A DNA stretch of 43,912 bases from Lentisphaerota bacterium (GCA_016873715.1 VGWF01000020.1:1-43912), one strand, 5' to 3'. Shown: positions 22,607 through 31,396, counted from the stretch's first letter. Translations and numbers: made by a program. Notes: generated from the letters alone by a model not told the origin.

Positions 22607-23305
22607 CTACTTCAGTTCCTGGATCCGGATGTTGCGCCAGCGGACCTGGAGATCCGCCTCCTTGGATCCATGGACCTGGAAGCCGATGAAGCCCTTCGCG
22701 ACGCGCGAGTCCTTCGCATCGACACGCGCCTCGCCGTTGAGCCACGTCTTGATCGAGTCGCCGCGGCACTCGATGCGGACCTTGTTCCAGTCCTCGACCT
22801 TCGTCACCTTCGCGCCCTGCTCGGTGAAGGCCTTGCCGTCGCCGCCGCCGAAGCCGGGGAAGATCCAGCCGCGGCAGCCTTCCTCGTAGAGGCCGGCGGA
22901 CCAGAAGCGCGCGCGCTTGGGCTCGTTGTCGATCTCGATCTGGTAGCCGTGGACGCGCTTGGGCGCGACCTTGATCGTCTTGCCGTTGTGCTCGACCTGC
23001 GTCTCCTCGTCGAAGCACTGGCTGCGGATCTGGACGCCGGAGTTGAGGCTGGGGTCGACCTTGTACTCGTACTCGAGGATGAAGTCGCCGTACTCCTTCG
23101 GCGGGCACAGGAACGAGTTCGGCTCCTTGAGCACGGTCCGGCCGACGATGCAGCCCTCCTCGACGCGGTACGAGGCCTTGCCGCCGCGCTGGATCCAGCC
23201 GTCCGTCGACTTGCCGTCGAACAGGGGCTTCATCTCGTCGGCGGCGAACGCGCCGGCGCCCAGGACCGTTGCCGCGACCGCCGCGGCCTTCGCGAACGTC
23301 TTCAT
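22607..23305 (-). CDS. DUF1080 protein (3-keto-disaccharide hydrolase-like), second copy
   Basis: 232 aa. A signal peptide (MKTFAKAAAVAATVLGAGAFA) precedes a single DUF1080 jelly-roll domain: MKPLFDGKSTDGWIQRGGK, LEYEYKVDPSLNSGVQIRS, VHGYQIEIDNEPKR, DWNKVRIECRGDSIKTWLNG and a terminal VRWRNIRIQEL. All are family signposts. AAGGAG lies 6 bases before the ATG at 23305. Likely a periplasmic hydrolase of 3-keto-glycosides. The divergent neighbours to the right (DoxX, Gfo/Idh/MocA) supply a possible dehydrogenase partner. Confidence 0.88.
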   Translation of the reverse strand: MKTFAKAAAVAATVLGAGAFAADEMKPLFDGKSTDGWIQRGGKASYRVEEGCIVGRTVLKEPNSFLCPPKEYGDFILEYEYKVDPSLNSGVQIRSQCFDEETQVEHNGKTIKVAPKRVHGYQIEIDNEPKRARFWSAGLYEEGCRGWIFPGFGGGDGKAFTEQGAKVTKVEDWNKVRIECRGDSIKTWLNGEARVDAKDSRVAKGFIGFQVHGSKEADLQVRWRNIRIQELK

Positions 23306-23545
23306 GCGGAACTCCTTCGTCGGCGCCGGGCTCCCGGCGCGGGTTGAACGTCCCGGGGATCGTACGCCGGCCGCGGCGGCGTGCAATGCGATTCGTGCGG
23401 GTCCGTTCTCCTGAATACGGCGGCCTCGGCGGACGTCTGAAGGATGAGGGCGGCCGGATTCCGCGCTGGACGCGGCCCGGGCGGGTTTGCCATACTGGCC
23501 GGGATTTGTGCCGGGGTCCGGGGCGGGCGCCGGGAAAGGAGCAGC

Positions 23546-24034
23546 ATGACAGACGGAGCGGAGCAGGCGGCGGAAGGGAAGAAGGGGTTCTTCAGCGGCT
23601 GGACGGACGAGACGTGGGCCTTCCTGGTCCTGCGCCTGTGGCTGGGGATGCGGGCGGTGGTCACCGGCCTGCAGAAGTTCTGGGGCAAGGACGAGGCCAA
23701 CCAGTGGGCGTTCGGCACGAAGTACTACAAGGCCGTCCCGGATGCTCTGAAGACCAAGTTCGCCGAGGATCCGATGTTCCCGGCGGCGTTGTCGGGCCCC
23801 TTCTACGCGCTGCTCGGCTACGTGCTGATCCTCTCCGGCCTCATGACCCTGATCGGCCTCGGCACGCGGATTTCGCTCGTCGTGCAGGGATTGCTGTATG
23901 TTGCCCTGACCTTCGGCCTGGTCCTGATCAAGCAGGACGCGGGCGTCGCCTGGCTGGCGATCCACGTCGCGCTCGTCGCCATGGCGCTGGTGTGGGCGAA
24001 GCACAACAAGCTCGCGGTGATGAAGAAGTGGTAG
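23546..24034 (+). CDS. DoxX-family membrane protein
   Basis: 162 aa with four hydrophobic helices: WAFLVLRLWLGMRAVVTGLQ, FYALLGYVLILSGLMTLIGL, LVVQGLLYVALTFGLVLI and VAWLAIHVALVAMALVW. The helix-1 RLWLGM and QKF motifs are DoxX-like; relatives include thiosulfate:quinone oxidoreductase subunits and small electron-transfer membrane proteins. A cytoplasmic N-terminus and a long loop between helices 1 and 2 are present. AAGGAG lies 5 bases before the ATG at 23546. The Gfo/Idh/MocA gene follows after 8 bases, so they form an operon. It might pass electrons from that periplasmic enzyme to the quinone pool (inference). Confidence 0.8.
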   Translation: MTDGAEQAAEGKKGFFSGWTDETWAFLVLRLWLGMRAVVTGLQKFWGKDEANQWAFGTKYYKAVPDALKTKFAEDPMFPAALSGPFYALLGYVLILSGLMTLIGLGTRISLVVQGLLYVALTFGLVLIKQDAGVAWLAIHVALVAMALVWAKHNKLAVMKKW

Positions 24035-24042
24035 GTTGACCC

Positions 24043-25467
24043 ATGAAGGATCCCACGAAGACATCGTCCGGGGCGATCCCCGGGGCAGGCTCCCGCGTGA
24101 GCCGCCGGAACTTCCTCCGCACCGGCGCCGCGGGCGCCGGGCTGGCCGTGATCGGCGCGGGCGGGGCGCGGGCGCAGTCCAACGCCCCGGCCGCCGGGAC
24201 GGTCCCCGCCGCGCCCGGGGATGCGGCCGAGCAGATCAAGGTCGGGCTCGTCGGCTGCGGCGCCCAGGGCCGCGTGCTGCTCGAGGCGTGCGTCGGCATC
24301 CCCGGCCTCAAGTTCGTCTCGGTCTGCGACATCTGGCCGACGAACCTGAAGTACGGGCAGAACTACCTGAAGAAGTTCGGCCACGATCCGTCGGCCCACG
24401 AGGAGTTCGAGAAGTTCCTCGACGAGGGGAAGAGCAACGGCATGCAGGCCGTCGTCGTCGCCGTGCCGGACATCTGGCATTCGCCCTACACGGTCGCCGC
24501 CCTCAAGGCGGGGTTCCACGTGTACTGCGAGAAGATGATGTCGAACACCGTCGAGGGCGCCCGCGCGATGGTGAAGGCGATGAAGGAGACCGGGAAGCTG
24601 TGCCAGATCGGCCACCAGCGGCGCAGCAACCCGCGCTACATCTTCGCCCTGCAGAACATCATGAACGGCTCGAAGATGCTCGGCCGCATCGTGAACGTCA
24701 ACGCGCAGTGGAACCGCTCGATCCGCGGCAGCGTGGACCTCGAGTGGCCGAAGAAGTACGAGCTGCCGCAGGCGACGCTGGAGAAGTACGGCTACGCCAA
24801 CATGCGCGAGTTCCGCAACTGGCGCTGGTTCAGGAAGTACAGCGGCGGCCCGATCTCGGACCTCGGCGCGCACCAGATCGACATCTTCAACTGGTTCTTC
24901 GGCGCGAAGCCGAAGACGGTCATGGCCTCCGGCGGCAGCGACCACTTCACGGACCGCGAGTGGTACGACAACGTCATGGCCATCTACGAGTACGAGCTGC
25001 CGGACAAGACGCGGGCGCGCGCGTTCTACCAGGTGCTGACGACGACCAGCGCCGGCGGCGGGTACTTCGAGCAGTTCATGGGCATCGACGGGGCGATGAA
25101 GATCTCGGAGAACGCCTCGATCACCCGCATCTACAAGGAGAGCCACGCCGACTGGACGGAGTGGAAGACGAAGGGCCTGCTCAAGGAGATCGTGAAGGCC
25201 GAGACGATCCCCGCGAGCATCGAGTCCGTCGCGCTGCTCGACGTCCGCGCGTCGGCGGATCTCGACGCCTACGACCTGCCCGTCGAGCTGAACAAGAAGG
25301 CCCACCAGCCGCACCTGGAGAACTTCTTCTCGGCGGTGCTGGGCAAGGCCAAGCTCAACTGCGCGGCGGACGAGGCCTTCGAGAGCGAGGCCGCCGTGTT
25401 CAAGGTGAACGCCGCCGTCGAGGCGCGGACGCAGCTCAAGTTCGAGCACGCCGACTTCGAGGTCTGA
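24043..25467 (+). CDS. Tat-exported Gfo/Idh/MocA family oxidoreductase, second copy
   Basis: 474 aa. Twin-arginine signal (SRRNFLRTGAAGAGLAVIGA) after a 19-residue lead, a linker, then the Rossmann motif VGLVGCGAQGRVLLEA. Further on come the CEK version of the family EKP motif (YCEKMMSNTVEG), IGHQRRSNPRYIF, DLGAHQIDIFNWFFG with the conserved His, and the long C-terminal sheet. EKM instead of EKP is a conservative departure. Probably oxidises a sugar in the periplasm and works with DoxX (upstream, 8 bases) and the DUF1080 gene (divergent). The 6-residue stretch before its ATG has no strong Shine-Dalgarno, so translation may depend on the DoxX gene. Confidence 0.9.
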   Translation: MKDPTKTSSGAIPGAGSRVSRRNFLRTGAAGAGLAVIGAGGARAQSNAPAAGTVPAAPGDAAEQIKVGLVGCGAQGRVLLEACVGIPGLKFVSVCDIWPTNLKYGQNYLKKFGHDPSAHEEFEKFLDEGKSNGMQAVVVAVPDIWHSPYTVAALKAGFHVYCEKMMSNTVEGARAMVKAMKETGKLCQIGHQRRSNPRYIFALQNIMNGSKMLGRIVNVNAQWNRSIRGSVDLEWPKKYELPQATLEKYGYANMREFRNWRWFRKYSGGPISDLGAHQIDIFNWFFGAKPKTVMASGGSDHFTDREWYDNVMAIYEYELPDKTRARAFYQVLTTTSAGGGYFEQFMGIDGAMKISENASITRIYKESHADWTEWKTKGLLKEIVKAETIPASIESVALLDVRASADLDAYDLPVELNKKAHQPHLENFFSAVLGKAKLNCAADEAFESEAAVFKVNAAVEARTQLKFEHADFEV

Positions 25468-25499
25468 GAAACCCCGGATCCAACGGAAGGAGAATGACG

Positions 25500-26165
25500 A
25501 TGAAGAAGATGATGATGCTGGCCGCAGCCGCCGCGGTGTTCGCGTCGGCCGCCACCGTGTACGCGCAGGACAAGGTCGAGCTGAAGCTCGACCTGCCGAA
25601 GCCGATGTTCGTCGGCACGCCCGTCCCGACCAAGGTCCCGAACCTCGAGCCCGCGGGCACGAAGCCGCCGGTGATCATGGTCCCGAAGGACGCCGCCGTG
25701 AATGTCGCGAAGGGCAAGACCGTCACCGCGAGCGACGCCCTCCCCGTGATCGGCGAGCTTGAGATGGTGACCGACGGCGACAAGGAAGCCGCCGACGGCA
25801 GCTACGTGGAGCTTGGCCCGGGCCTCCAGTGGGTCCAGGTCGACCTCGGCGCCGTGAACGAGATCTACGCGATCGCCTTCTGGCACTACCACCAGCAGGC
25901 CCGCATCTACCACGATGTGATCGTGCAGGTCGCCGACGACGCGGACTTCCTCCAGAACGTCCGCACGCTCTACAACAACGACCACGACAACTCCGCCGGC
26001 AAGGGCGTGGGCAAGGACCTGGCCTACGTCGAGGTCAACACCGGCCGCCTCGTGGACGCCAAGGGCGAGAAGGCGCGCTTCGTCCGCCTGTACAGCAAGG
26101 GCAGCACGGCGGGCGAGATGAACCACTACATCGAGGTGGAGGTCTTCGGCCGCGCGGCGAAGTAG
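25500..26165 (+). CDS. Secreted discoidin-like (F5/8 type C) protein
   Basis: 221 aa. A signal peptide (MKKMMMLAAAAAVFASAATV) precedes a beta-sandwich. Its pattern is MVTDGDKEAADGSYVELGP, WVQVDLGAVNEIYAIAFWHY, VIVQVADDADF and ARFVRLYSKGS, that of galactose-binding discoidin domains. Likely binds a carbohydrate. AAGGAG lies 7 bases before the ATG at 25500 but only one base before an ATG at 25494, so 25500 is the start. It follows the Gfo/Idh/MocA stop by 32 bases and is probably in its operon. A GC hairpin follows at 26190. Confidence 0.78.
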   Translation: MKKMMMLAAAAAVFASAATVYAQDKVELKLDLPKPMFVGTPVPTKVPNLEPAGTKPPVIMVPKDAAVNVAKGKTVTASDALPVIGELEMVTDGDKEAADGSYVELGPGLQWVQVDLGAVNEIYAIAFWHYHQQARIYHDVIVQVADDADFLQNVRTLYNNDHDNSAGKGVGKDLAYVEVNTGRLVDAKGEKARFVRLYSKGSTAGEMNHYIEVEVFGRAAK

Positions 26166-26189
26166 GCCGCACAGGCCGTTGATTCCGCC

Positions 26190-26222
26190 GGGGCCGGCGC
26201 GTCCGCAGGGACCGCCGGCCCC
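26190..26222 (+). terminator. 10-bp GC hairpin after the DoxX/Gfo/discoidin operon
   Basis: Arms 26190-26199 and 26213-26222 pair perfectly around a 13-nt loop, 25 bases past the stop codon. Downstream runs are GTG-rich rather than T-rich. Confidence 0.45.
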
Positions 26223-26325
26223 GTGTGGTTTCCGGCCCGGCGGCCGGGCGGTCCGGCTTGCCAGCCGGGGCCCGCTGGCTCATGCTGGCATCGCCGCGGA
26301 CGCGATTCCGCGGGGAGGGTGTTTC

Positions 26326-26724
26326 ATGAGAATGCGCGTGGCGATGGCGGTGCTGGCGGTGGCCGCGTTCGCGGTTCCCGCGGCGTGGACCGGCGAGGAC
26401 AAGCCGAAGGAGTCCGCGGGCGGATTCGCGGGCATGATCGCCGGGAAGGTGCTCTCGAAGGACGGCGGCAAGCTCGTTGTCGAGGTCACCGGCGTCGAGA
26501 AGACCTGGAAGCACAACAAGATGGAGAACCCCGGCAGCCTCGTCGGACGCGAGGTCGTCATCCTGCCCTCGAAGAAGGCGAAGAACGTCGCCCGCCTGGC
26601 GGAGATGCTCAAGCCCGGCGACACCGAGTCGTTCGACGTCCGGCAGGACGGCAAGCTCATGGTCTGGCTCGAGCTGACCGGCCCGCAGCGCGAGCGCGTC
26701 GGCGACGGCGAGAAGAAGCGCTGA
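26326..26724 (+). CDS. Small secreted protein of unknown function
   Basis: 132 aa. A signal peptide (MRMRVAMAVLAVAAFAVPAAW) precedes a mature domain of about 110 residues with strands AGKVLSKDGGKLVVEVTGVE, GREVVILP and FDVRQDGKLMVWLELTGPQ. This suggests a small beta-barrel (OB or SH3-like). The C-terminus is charged. GGGGAGGG lies about 9 bases before the ATG at 26326. Not recognised. A dispersed hairpin repeat begins 50 bases after its stop. Confidence 0.7.
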   Translation: MRMRVAMAVLAVAAFAVPAAWTGEDKPKESAGGFAGMIAGKVLSKDGGKLVVEVTGVEKTWKHNKMENPGSLVGREVVILPSKKAKNVARLAEMLKPGDTESFDVRQDGKLMVWLELTGPQRERVGDGEKKR

Positions 26725-26775
26725 CGCCTTATCAGCCGGCACGTGGCCCTCAGTCTTCATCAGAAGAGCTGAGAC

Positions 26776-26903
26776 AGATCAGGCCGCGACGGAGCGCGGC
26801 CCTCCAGGTCCTATTCCAAGGAGATACGAGAGGGAGGTTCTGGAGGGCGCCGCTCCGTCGGCGCCGTTCGGGAGATCCGCGAAGCGTCGTCCGTTCCTGA
26901 TCT
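26776..26903. repeat. Dispersed hairpin repeat, single copy
   Basis: One copy of the family amplified at 20.2-21.1 kb. Inner arms are 26787-26807 and 26840-26860. The element is bounded by an 8-bp inverted repeat, AGATCAGG (26776-26783) and CCTGATCT (26896-26903). It has no coding capacity and lies between convergent genes. Confidence 0.8.
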
Positions 26904-27013
26904 CTCCCGCTCCCATCCTATGACTCGCGCGGGGCAAGGCGAGCAGCCTCTGTAGGCGTAGTCCCTTTGCGGTCCGTCCGGATCGAAGAGATTGTCGCGG
27001 AAGAAGCCTCTCT

Positions 27014-30000
27014 TCACGGCGAGGACTGCGATGCGGCGACGGCGGGGCGCTGGGGGCGCGGGGTGTAGTCGGGCCAGAGGGGGCAGTTGAGGTCGATCCA
27101 GCACTTGACGGCGTGCATCTCGTCGCGCGTGAGCTTCACGTCGTGGTGGCCGGCGTCCAGCAGCGTCCACAGGCGGCTCTTGAGCGTGCCGAAGCTGGCG
27201 GGCTCGGCCCTGGCGTGGCGCAGGCGGTAGGTCATGTCGAAGTAGTGGACCCACCCGCCGGCGACGAGCGTGCGGTAGGAGGCGGGCACGCGCTCGGTGT
27301 CGAGCGTCGCGGTGAGATTGACGCCGCGCTTGTGGGTGGCGTCGTGGCAGCGGACGCACTTCGCGTCCCAGACCGGCTGCACGACGCGCTCGTAGGCGAA
27401 GGGCACCGCGCCCCACGGCGGCGGCTCGGGCACGGCGGGCGCGCGGCGCGAGGCGGCGGTCGGCCTCGCCGGCGGCGCGGAGTGGCGGTGCTCGTGGCAG
27501 CCGATGCAGCCGCGCTGCTCGCCGGGCTGGAGCTGCACGACGCTGCGCATGCGCTGCAGTTCGTTGAGGTCCGCGTCGAGCGCCTGGAAGTAGAGCACCC
27601 TCCCCGCCGGGACCTCGAAGACGGCCGAGCCGTCGGGCGCGACGGGAACGAGGCCGAGCGAGGCCTTCGCAACGTAGCTCGGCCAGCCGGCGGGCCCGTT
27701 CACCTTGTGGATCGGCGTCGCGTAGAAGTCCTGGAAGACCGGCCCGTGGTCGCGCCGGTACTCGCCGCTCTCGAGCCGCTCGAGGTCGGCGCGCACCTCC
27801 TGGCAGACGCGGATGAACTTCACGCGGCCGCGCGCCACGGCGGGCTCGAGGCCCTGGTGCACGTCGGCCAGCATCAGGCGCCCGGGCGGATCGTCGCCCG
27901 ACGCCGGCACGCCGGTGCCGAGCACGGGCGGGCGCGGTTCGGGCCGCAGCAGCGTCGGCGTCATGCTGCCGATGTCCGGGTCGAGATGGAGCAGTTCGCG
28001 GTTGCCCCAGCGGTCGGCGAGGAAGAGGCCGAAGCGGTCGCCGGGCGCGTGGCTCGCGAGGAAGACGTCGCGCGAGACGGGCACCGGGTCGCGCCAGCAT
28101 TCCTGCCGCGGCCAGTTCATGTTGTAGTGCGGCGTCGTGTCGGGCGTCAGGTTGACGATCGCGTTCGTGTCGAACGGCGACGCGGCGCGGGCGAGGTCGA
28201 CCAGGCCGAGCGGCCCGTTGTGGTCGCCGCCGTGGGAGAAGAGCGTGCAGAGGATCTCGCGCGTGCCGGGCACCTCGCGGGCGTTGATGTAGCAGTTGGG
28301 CGTGTTGTTGCCGAAGACGAGTTCCGCGTGGGTGCCGTCGGGGCGGACCGCCCACAGCGTGTGGCCGAAGTCCGCCCCCTTGTCGACGTACTCGGAGCGG
28401 GTCCACAGGATGCGCCCGTCGCGCATGACCGCGGGGGTCCATTCGCTGAGGTTCGCGAAGGAGAGCGGGCGGACCTCCCCGTCGGTCTCGCGGCGGAAGA
28501 GCACGAAGGCCTGCGGGCGCCAGCAGAGGAAGCGCGCGCGGCAGCGGGTCGAGACGAACGCCAGCGCGCCGTCGGGAAGCGGGCACGGGTAGTAGTCGTG
28601 GAACGGGCCGTCGGTGAGCTGCTCGCGCGCCGCGCCGTCGGCGTCCATCGCCATCAGGTGCCACGTGGGCTCCTGCGCGCCGGGCGCGGCAGCGCCGGGC
28701 CGGTAGGCGAAGTAGATCCGCCTCGCGTCGAAGTCCGCCGCGGGGTCGCGCGCGATGCCGCCGCTGGCGTCGAAGAGCGTTTCCACCCGCGCGGCCTCCG
28801 GGTCGAGCCGGCCGTCGCGGCGAGGCGTCTCCAGCACGCAGACGCCGCCGCCGGGTGTGAAGCGGGAGTCGAGGATGTCGCTGTAGTTGTGCGACGACAG
28901 GTAGGGATGGCGCTTCACGAACAGGATCCGCTGCAGCGGCGCGAGGTCGGGGTCGGCGAGCATCAGCCGGCGCTTGGCGGCGCGCGCGTCGAGGTAGAGC
29001 GCCTCGCCGTCGCCCGCCGCGAGCCGCGCGCGGAGCGAAGCGAGATCGGCGCGGGCCTGCGCGACGTCCACGCCCTTCGCCCCCAGCCGGCCGATCATGT
29101 CGTCGAACTGGACGAGCGTCCGTTCCGTCGGACCGAGCCGCGCGATGCGGGTCCAGTACGGGATCTCCTTCGCGAGCGGCGAGAGGTGGTCCGCCGCGTT
29201 CATCCGCCCCCACGTCGCGCGCTCGCAGAGGAAGGCGTAGCGGACGAGCGCCTCCGGCGTCGGCGGATCGGGAAGCGGAACGGCCGGCGGACGCGGCGCG
29301 GGCGCCGGGCGGCCGGCGACCGACGCAGCCTCGCCCGTGGCGACGGTGCGCCACGCGACGCCGTCGTCCGAGAGCTGCACGGTCCACGCGGTCGGCACGC
29401 GGTCGTGGTAGTGCCCCTCGCGGTCGCGCGAGACGACGACCTTCGCAACCGGCGCGGGCCGCGCGAGCTCGATCTGCGCCCACTCGGCGCCGCCGGAGGC
29501 GGCGATCCAGCTTTGCGCGTTGCCGTAGCGCCCATCGTTGAGGTGGTCGATGCGGTGGATCGCGTAGCCCGCGAGGCACGACGAGGCGGACGCCTTCGCG
29601 CCGTCCTTCGCCAGCGCCAGGTTCGGGCCGTCGCCGGGGCCGTACACCTCGAGTTCGTCGATGCACGGCTGCGAGGAGCTGCTGGCCCGGATGACGAAGC
29701 GCACGAATCGCGCCGGCTGCGGGGCGAATGCGACCGCGTTCGGACGGTCGGCATGGACGGCGATACCGGCCGCGAGGACGGGTGCGCCGGCCGGCAGGGC
29801 CGACAGCAGCAGGAGGAGCACCCGCCGGGTGCTCCACATCTCGCGCGCGTGGTTCACCCGGACCAGCCAGACGATCCCGCCGATGAGGATCAACAGCCCG
29901 ACGGGCACCACGAGGAATCCGGCGGCCGAGAACCACAACGACTTCCCCACATCCGCGGAAAGGGCTTCCGGCGTCGCCGGCCCGCCCGCGCCGAGGGCGG

Positions 30001-30124
30001 CGAAGGCGCGGATCATCCCAAGCCCCGTGCCGATCATCCCCCACAGCGGCCCGAGGGTCAGCAGGGCTCCGACGGCCACCAGGGCGACCGGCGCCGTTCT
30101 CGATCGCGTTCCGCCCATACGCAT
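27014..30124 (-). CDS. HzsA-like di-haem protein with discoidin domain and ExbB/TolQ-like N-terminus
   Basis: 1036 aa. Residues 1-95 carry two hydrophobic segments with MotA/TolQ/ExbB character (LGPLWGMIGTGLGMIRAFAA; SLWFSAAGFLVVPVGLLIL). A second signal-like segment follows at residue 96 (MWSTRRVLLLLLSALPAG). Next are a discoidin-like domain (about 130-250), a TolB/PD40-type propeller and hydrazine-synthase-alpha-like middle region (MDADGAAREQLTDGPFHDYY, TFSHGGDHNGPLG). Two c-type haem motifs follow, CIGCH (about 870) and CVRCH (about 924), and a terminal HAVKCWIDLNCP. This family is widespread in PVC bacteria that make no hydrazine. The part from residue 96 resembles an independent exported protein, so the real start may be ATG 29839, with the first 95 residues a separate small protein joined without a stop. 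Predicted periplasmic electron-transfer or dehydrogenase role. Confidence 0.75.
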   Translation of the reverse strand: MRMGGTRSRTAPVALVAVGALLTLGPLWGMIGTGLGMIRAFAALGAGGPATPEALSADVGKSLWFSAAGFLVVPVGLLILIGGIVWLVRVNHAREMWSTRRVLLLLLSALPAGAPVLAAGIAVHADRPNAVAFAPQPARFVRFVIRASSSSQPCIDELEVYGPGDGPNLALAKDGAKASASSCLAGYAIHRIDHLNDGRYGNAQSWIAASGGAEWAQIELARPAPVAKVVVSRDREGHYHDRVPTAWTVQLSDDGVAWRTVATGEAASVAGRPAPAPRPPAVPLPDPPTPEALVRYAFLCERATWGRMNAADHLSPLAKEIPYWTRIARLGPTERTLVQFDDMIGRLGAKGVDVAQARADLASLRARLAAGDGEALYLDARAAKRRLMLADPDLAPLQRILFVKRHPYLSSHNYSDILDSRFTPGGGVCVLETPRRDGRLDPEAARVETLFDASGGIARDPAADFDARRIYFAYRPGAAAPGAQEPTWHLMAMDADGAAREQLTDGPFHDYYPCPLPDGALAFVSTRCRARFLCWRPQAFVLFRRETDGEVRPLSFANLSEWTPAVMRDGRILWTRSEYVDKGADFGHTLWAVRPDGTHAELVFGNNTPNCYINAREVPGTREILCTLFSHGGDHNGPLGLVDLARAASPFDTNAIVNLTPDTTPHYNMNWPRQECWRDPVPVSRDVFLASHAPGDRFGLFLADRWGNRELLHLDPDIGSMTPTLLRPEPRPPVLGTGVPASGDDPPGRLMLADVHQGLEPAVARGRVKFIRVCQEVRADLERLESGEYRRDHGPVFQDFYATPIHKVNGPAGWPSYVAKASLGLVPVAPDGSAVFEVPAGRVLYFQALDADLNELQRMRSVVQLQPGEQRGCIGCHEHRHSAPPARPTAASRRAPAVPEPPPWGAVPFAYERVVQPVWDAKCVRCHDATHKRGVNLTATLDTERVPASYRTLVAGGWVHYFDMTYRLRHARAEPASFGTLKSRLWTLLDAGHHDVKLTRDEMHAVKCWIDLNCPLWPDYTPRPQRPAVAASQSSP

Positions 30125-30189
30125 GCGCGCTCCCGTGCGCGATGCTCGCACGCGCCGGGAGGACTGGCAAGTGCCGACCGTGCAGGGGC

Positions 30190-30300
30190 GATCAGGACCG
30201 GACGAAGCTTCGGGGGGCTTCTGCACGGCGCCGACGGAGCGGCGCCCTCCAGACCCGTCCTCCCATATCGCCATGGAGCGGGACGGGAGGGCCGCGCCCT
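30190..30300. repeat. Dispersed hairpin repeat, inverted copy
   Basis: Opposite orientation to the 26.8-kb copy. The outer GATCAGG is at 30190-30196, the conserved arm at 30232-30252, and a degraded partner arm at about 30284-30300. It lies upstream of both divergent neighbours and may affect their expression. Confidence 0.7.
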
Positions 30301-30386
30301 TTCCCGCGTGCGTCGCCCCCGGCATCGTGGCAGACTCGCGGGTGCGGACCGACGCCGCGGCGCCGCGCCGCGAAGGGAGAACGGCC

Positions 30387-31268
30387 ATGATCGCACGACG
30401 CGCATTTCTGGGGCACGCCGCCCTCGCCGCCGCCGCGACCGCACTGCCCGGAGCCGCCCCCGCCGCCGGCGCGCCATGGCGCATCGGATGCTACACGCGG
30501 CCGTGGGACAAGATGGACTACCCCGTCGCCCTCGACGCCATCGCCGAGGCCGGCTTCAAGCACGCCGGCCTCATGACGACGAACACCAAGTCCCGCCTGG
30601 TCCTGTGCCTCGATTCGACGCCGGACGACGCCGTGCGCGCCGGCGACGAGGCGAAGAAGCGCGGGCTGGCGATCCCGTCCATCTACGGCGGCGGCTTCGG
30701 CGCCGAGAAGTCCGTCGCGGACGGCATCGCCGGCCTGCGTCACCTCGTCGACCTCTGCGCCCTCTGCGGCTGCCCCAGCCTGCTCCTGGGCGGGAACGGG
30801 AAGGCCGAGGTCCAGGAGGCCTACTACAAGTGTGTCGCGGAGTGCTGCGCCTACGCGGCGGAGAAGAAGGTCGAGCTCGTTCTCAAGCCCCACGGCGGCC
30901 TCAACGCGACCGGCCCGCAGCTGCGCGACATCCTCCGCGGCGTCAACCACCCGAACTTCCGCGCCTGGTACGACGCCGGCAACATCCTCTACTACTCCGA
31001 CGGCGCGCGCAGCCCGGTGGACGACGCCGCGCCGCTCGCCGGCATGGTCACCGGCTGGTGCATCAAGGACTGGCAGCCGCCGAAGGATGTCGCCCTGACG
31101 CCCGGCGACGGCAAGGTCGACTTCCCGGCGGTCCTTGGCGCCCTCCGCCGCGGCGGCCTTTCCGGCGGCTCGCTCGTCGTCGAGTGCCTCAAGCCCGGCG
31201 ACCCGGCCTCCCTGCTCGCCGAGGCCCGCCGCGCGAGGCTGTTTGTCGAGCAACTTGTTGCCGGATAA
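30387..31268 (+). CDS. Tat-type exported TIM-barrel sugar isomerase/epimerase
   Basis: 293 aa. The N-terminus (MIARRAFLGHAALAAAATAL) is a Tat-like signal (RRAFLG). It is followed by an AP-endonuclease-2 fold TIM barrel (xylose isomerase-like, PF01261 type): RIGCYTRPWDKMDYPVALDA, AGFKHAGLM, LLLGGN, VELVLKPHGGLNATG, FRAWYDAGNILYY, GWCIKDWQPP and SLVVECLKPGD. Metal-binding Glu/Asp/His residues at the strand ends are in the expected places. Such exported members accompany Gfo/Idh/MocA enzymes and act on keto-sugars. AAGGGAG lies 9 bases before the ATG at 30387. Confidence 0.82.
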   Translation: MIARRAFLGHAALAAAATALPGAAPAAGAPWRIGCYTRPWDKMDYPVALDAIAEAGFKHAGLMTTNTKSRLVLCLDSTPDDAVRAGDEAKKRGLAIPSIYGGGFGAEKSVADGIAGLRHLVDLCALCGCPSLLLGGNGKAEVQEAYYKCVAECCAYAAEKKVELVLKPHGGLNATGPQLRDILRGVNHPNFRAWYDAGNILYYSDGARSPVDDAAPLAGMVTGWCIKDWQPPKDVALTPGDGKVDFPAVLGALRRGGLSGGSLVVECLKPGDPASLLAEARRARLFVEQLVAG

Positions 31269-31367
31269 TACCCTGCGACGCGCCCTGGCGTTCTCTGTCC
31301 CCTCCCCGCGCCTCCCCTCCCCGCGCCCTCCGCGCCGGGCGGCAGGGGGATCTCTGTCCCCGAGCGA

Positions 31368-31396
31368 TTGCCTTGCGTCCCCGGGGGCGGTAGTCT
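31368..31396 (+). promoter_or_regulatory. Promoter of the tri-domain fusion gene
   Basis: TTGCCT (31368-31373), 17 bases, TAGTCT (31391-31396). The -10 is identical to that of the tRNA promoter at 6175. Expected start near 31403, 25 bases before the ATG. Confidence 0.55.

Noticed and set aside
26921-27020. Short minus-strand peptide with GFFRDNLFDPDG
   Set aside because: It has no start with a ribosome binding site and lies in a repeat-rich gap. CCGCAAAGGGACTACGCC looks like half of an intergenic repeat.
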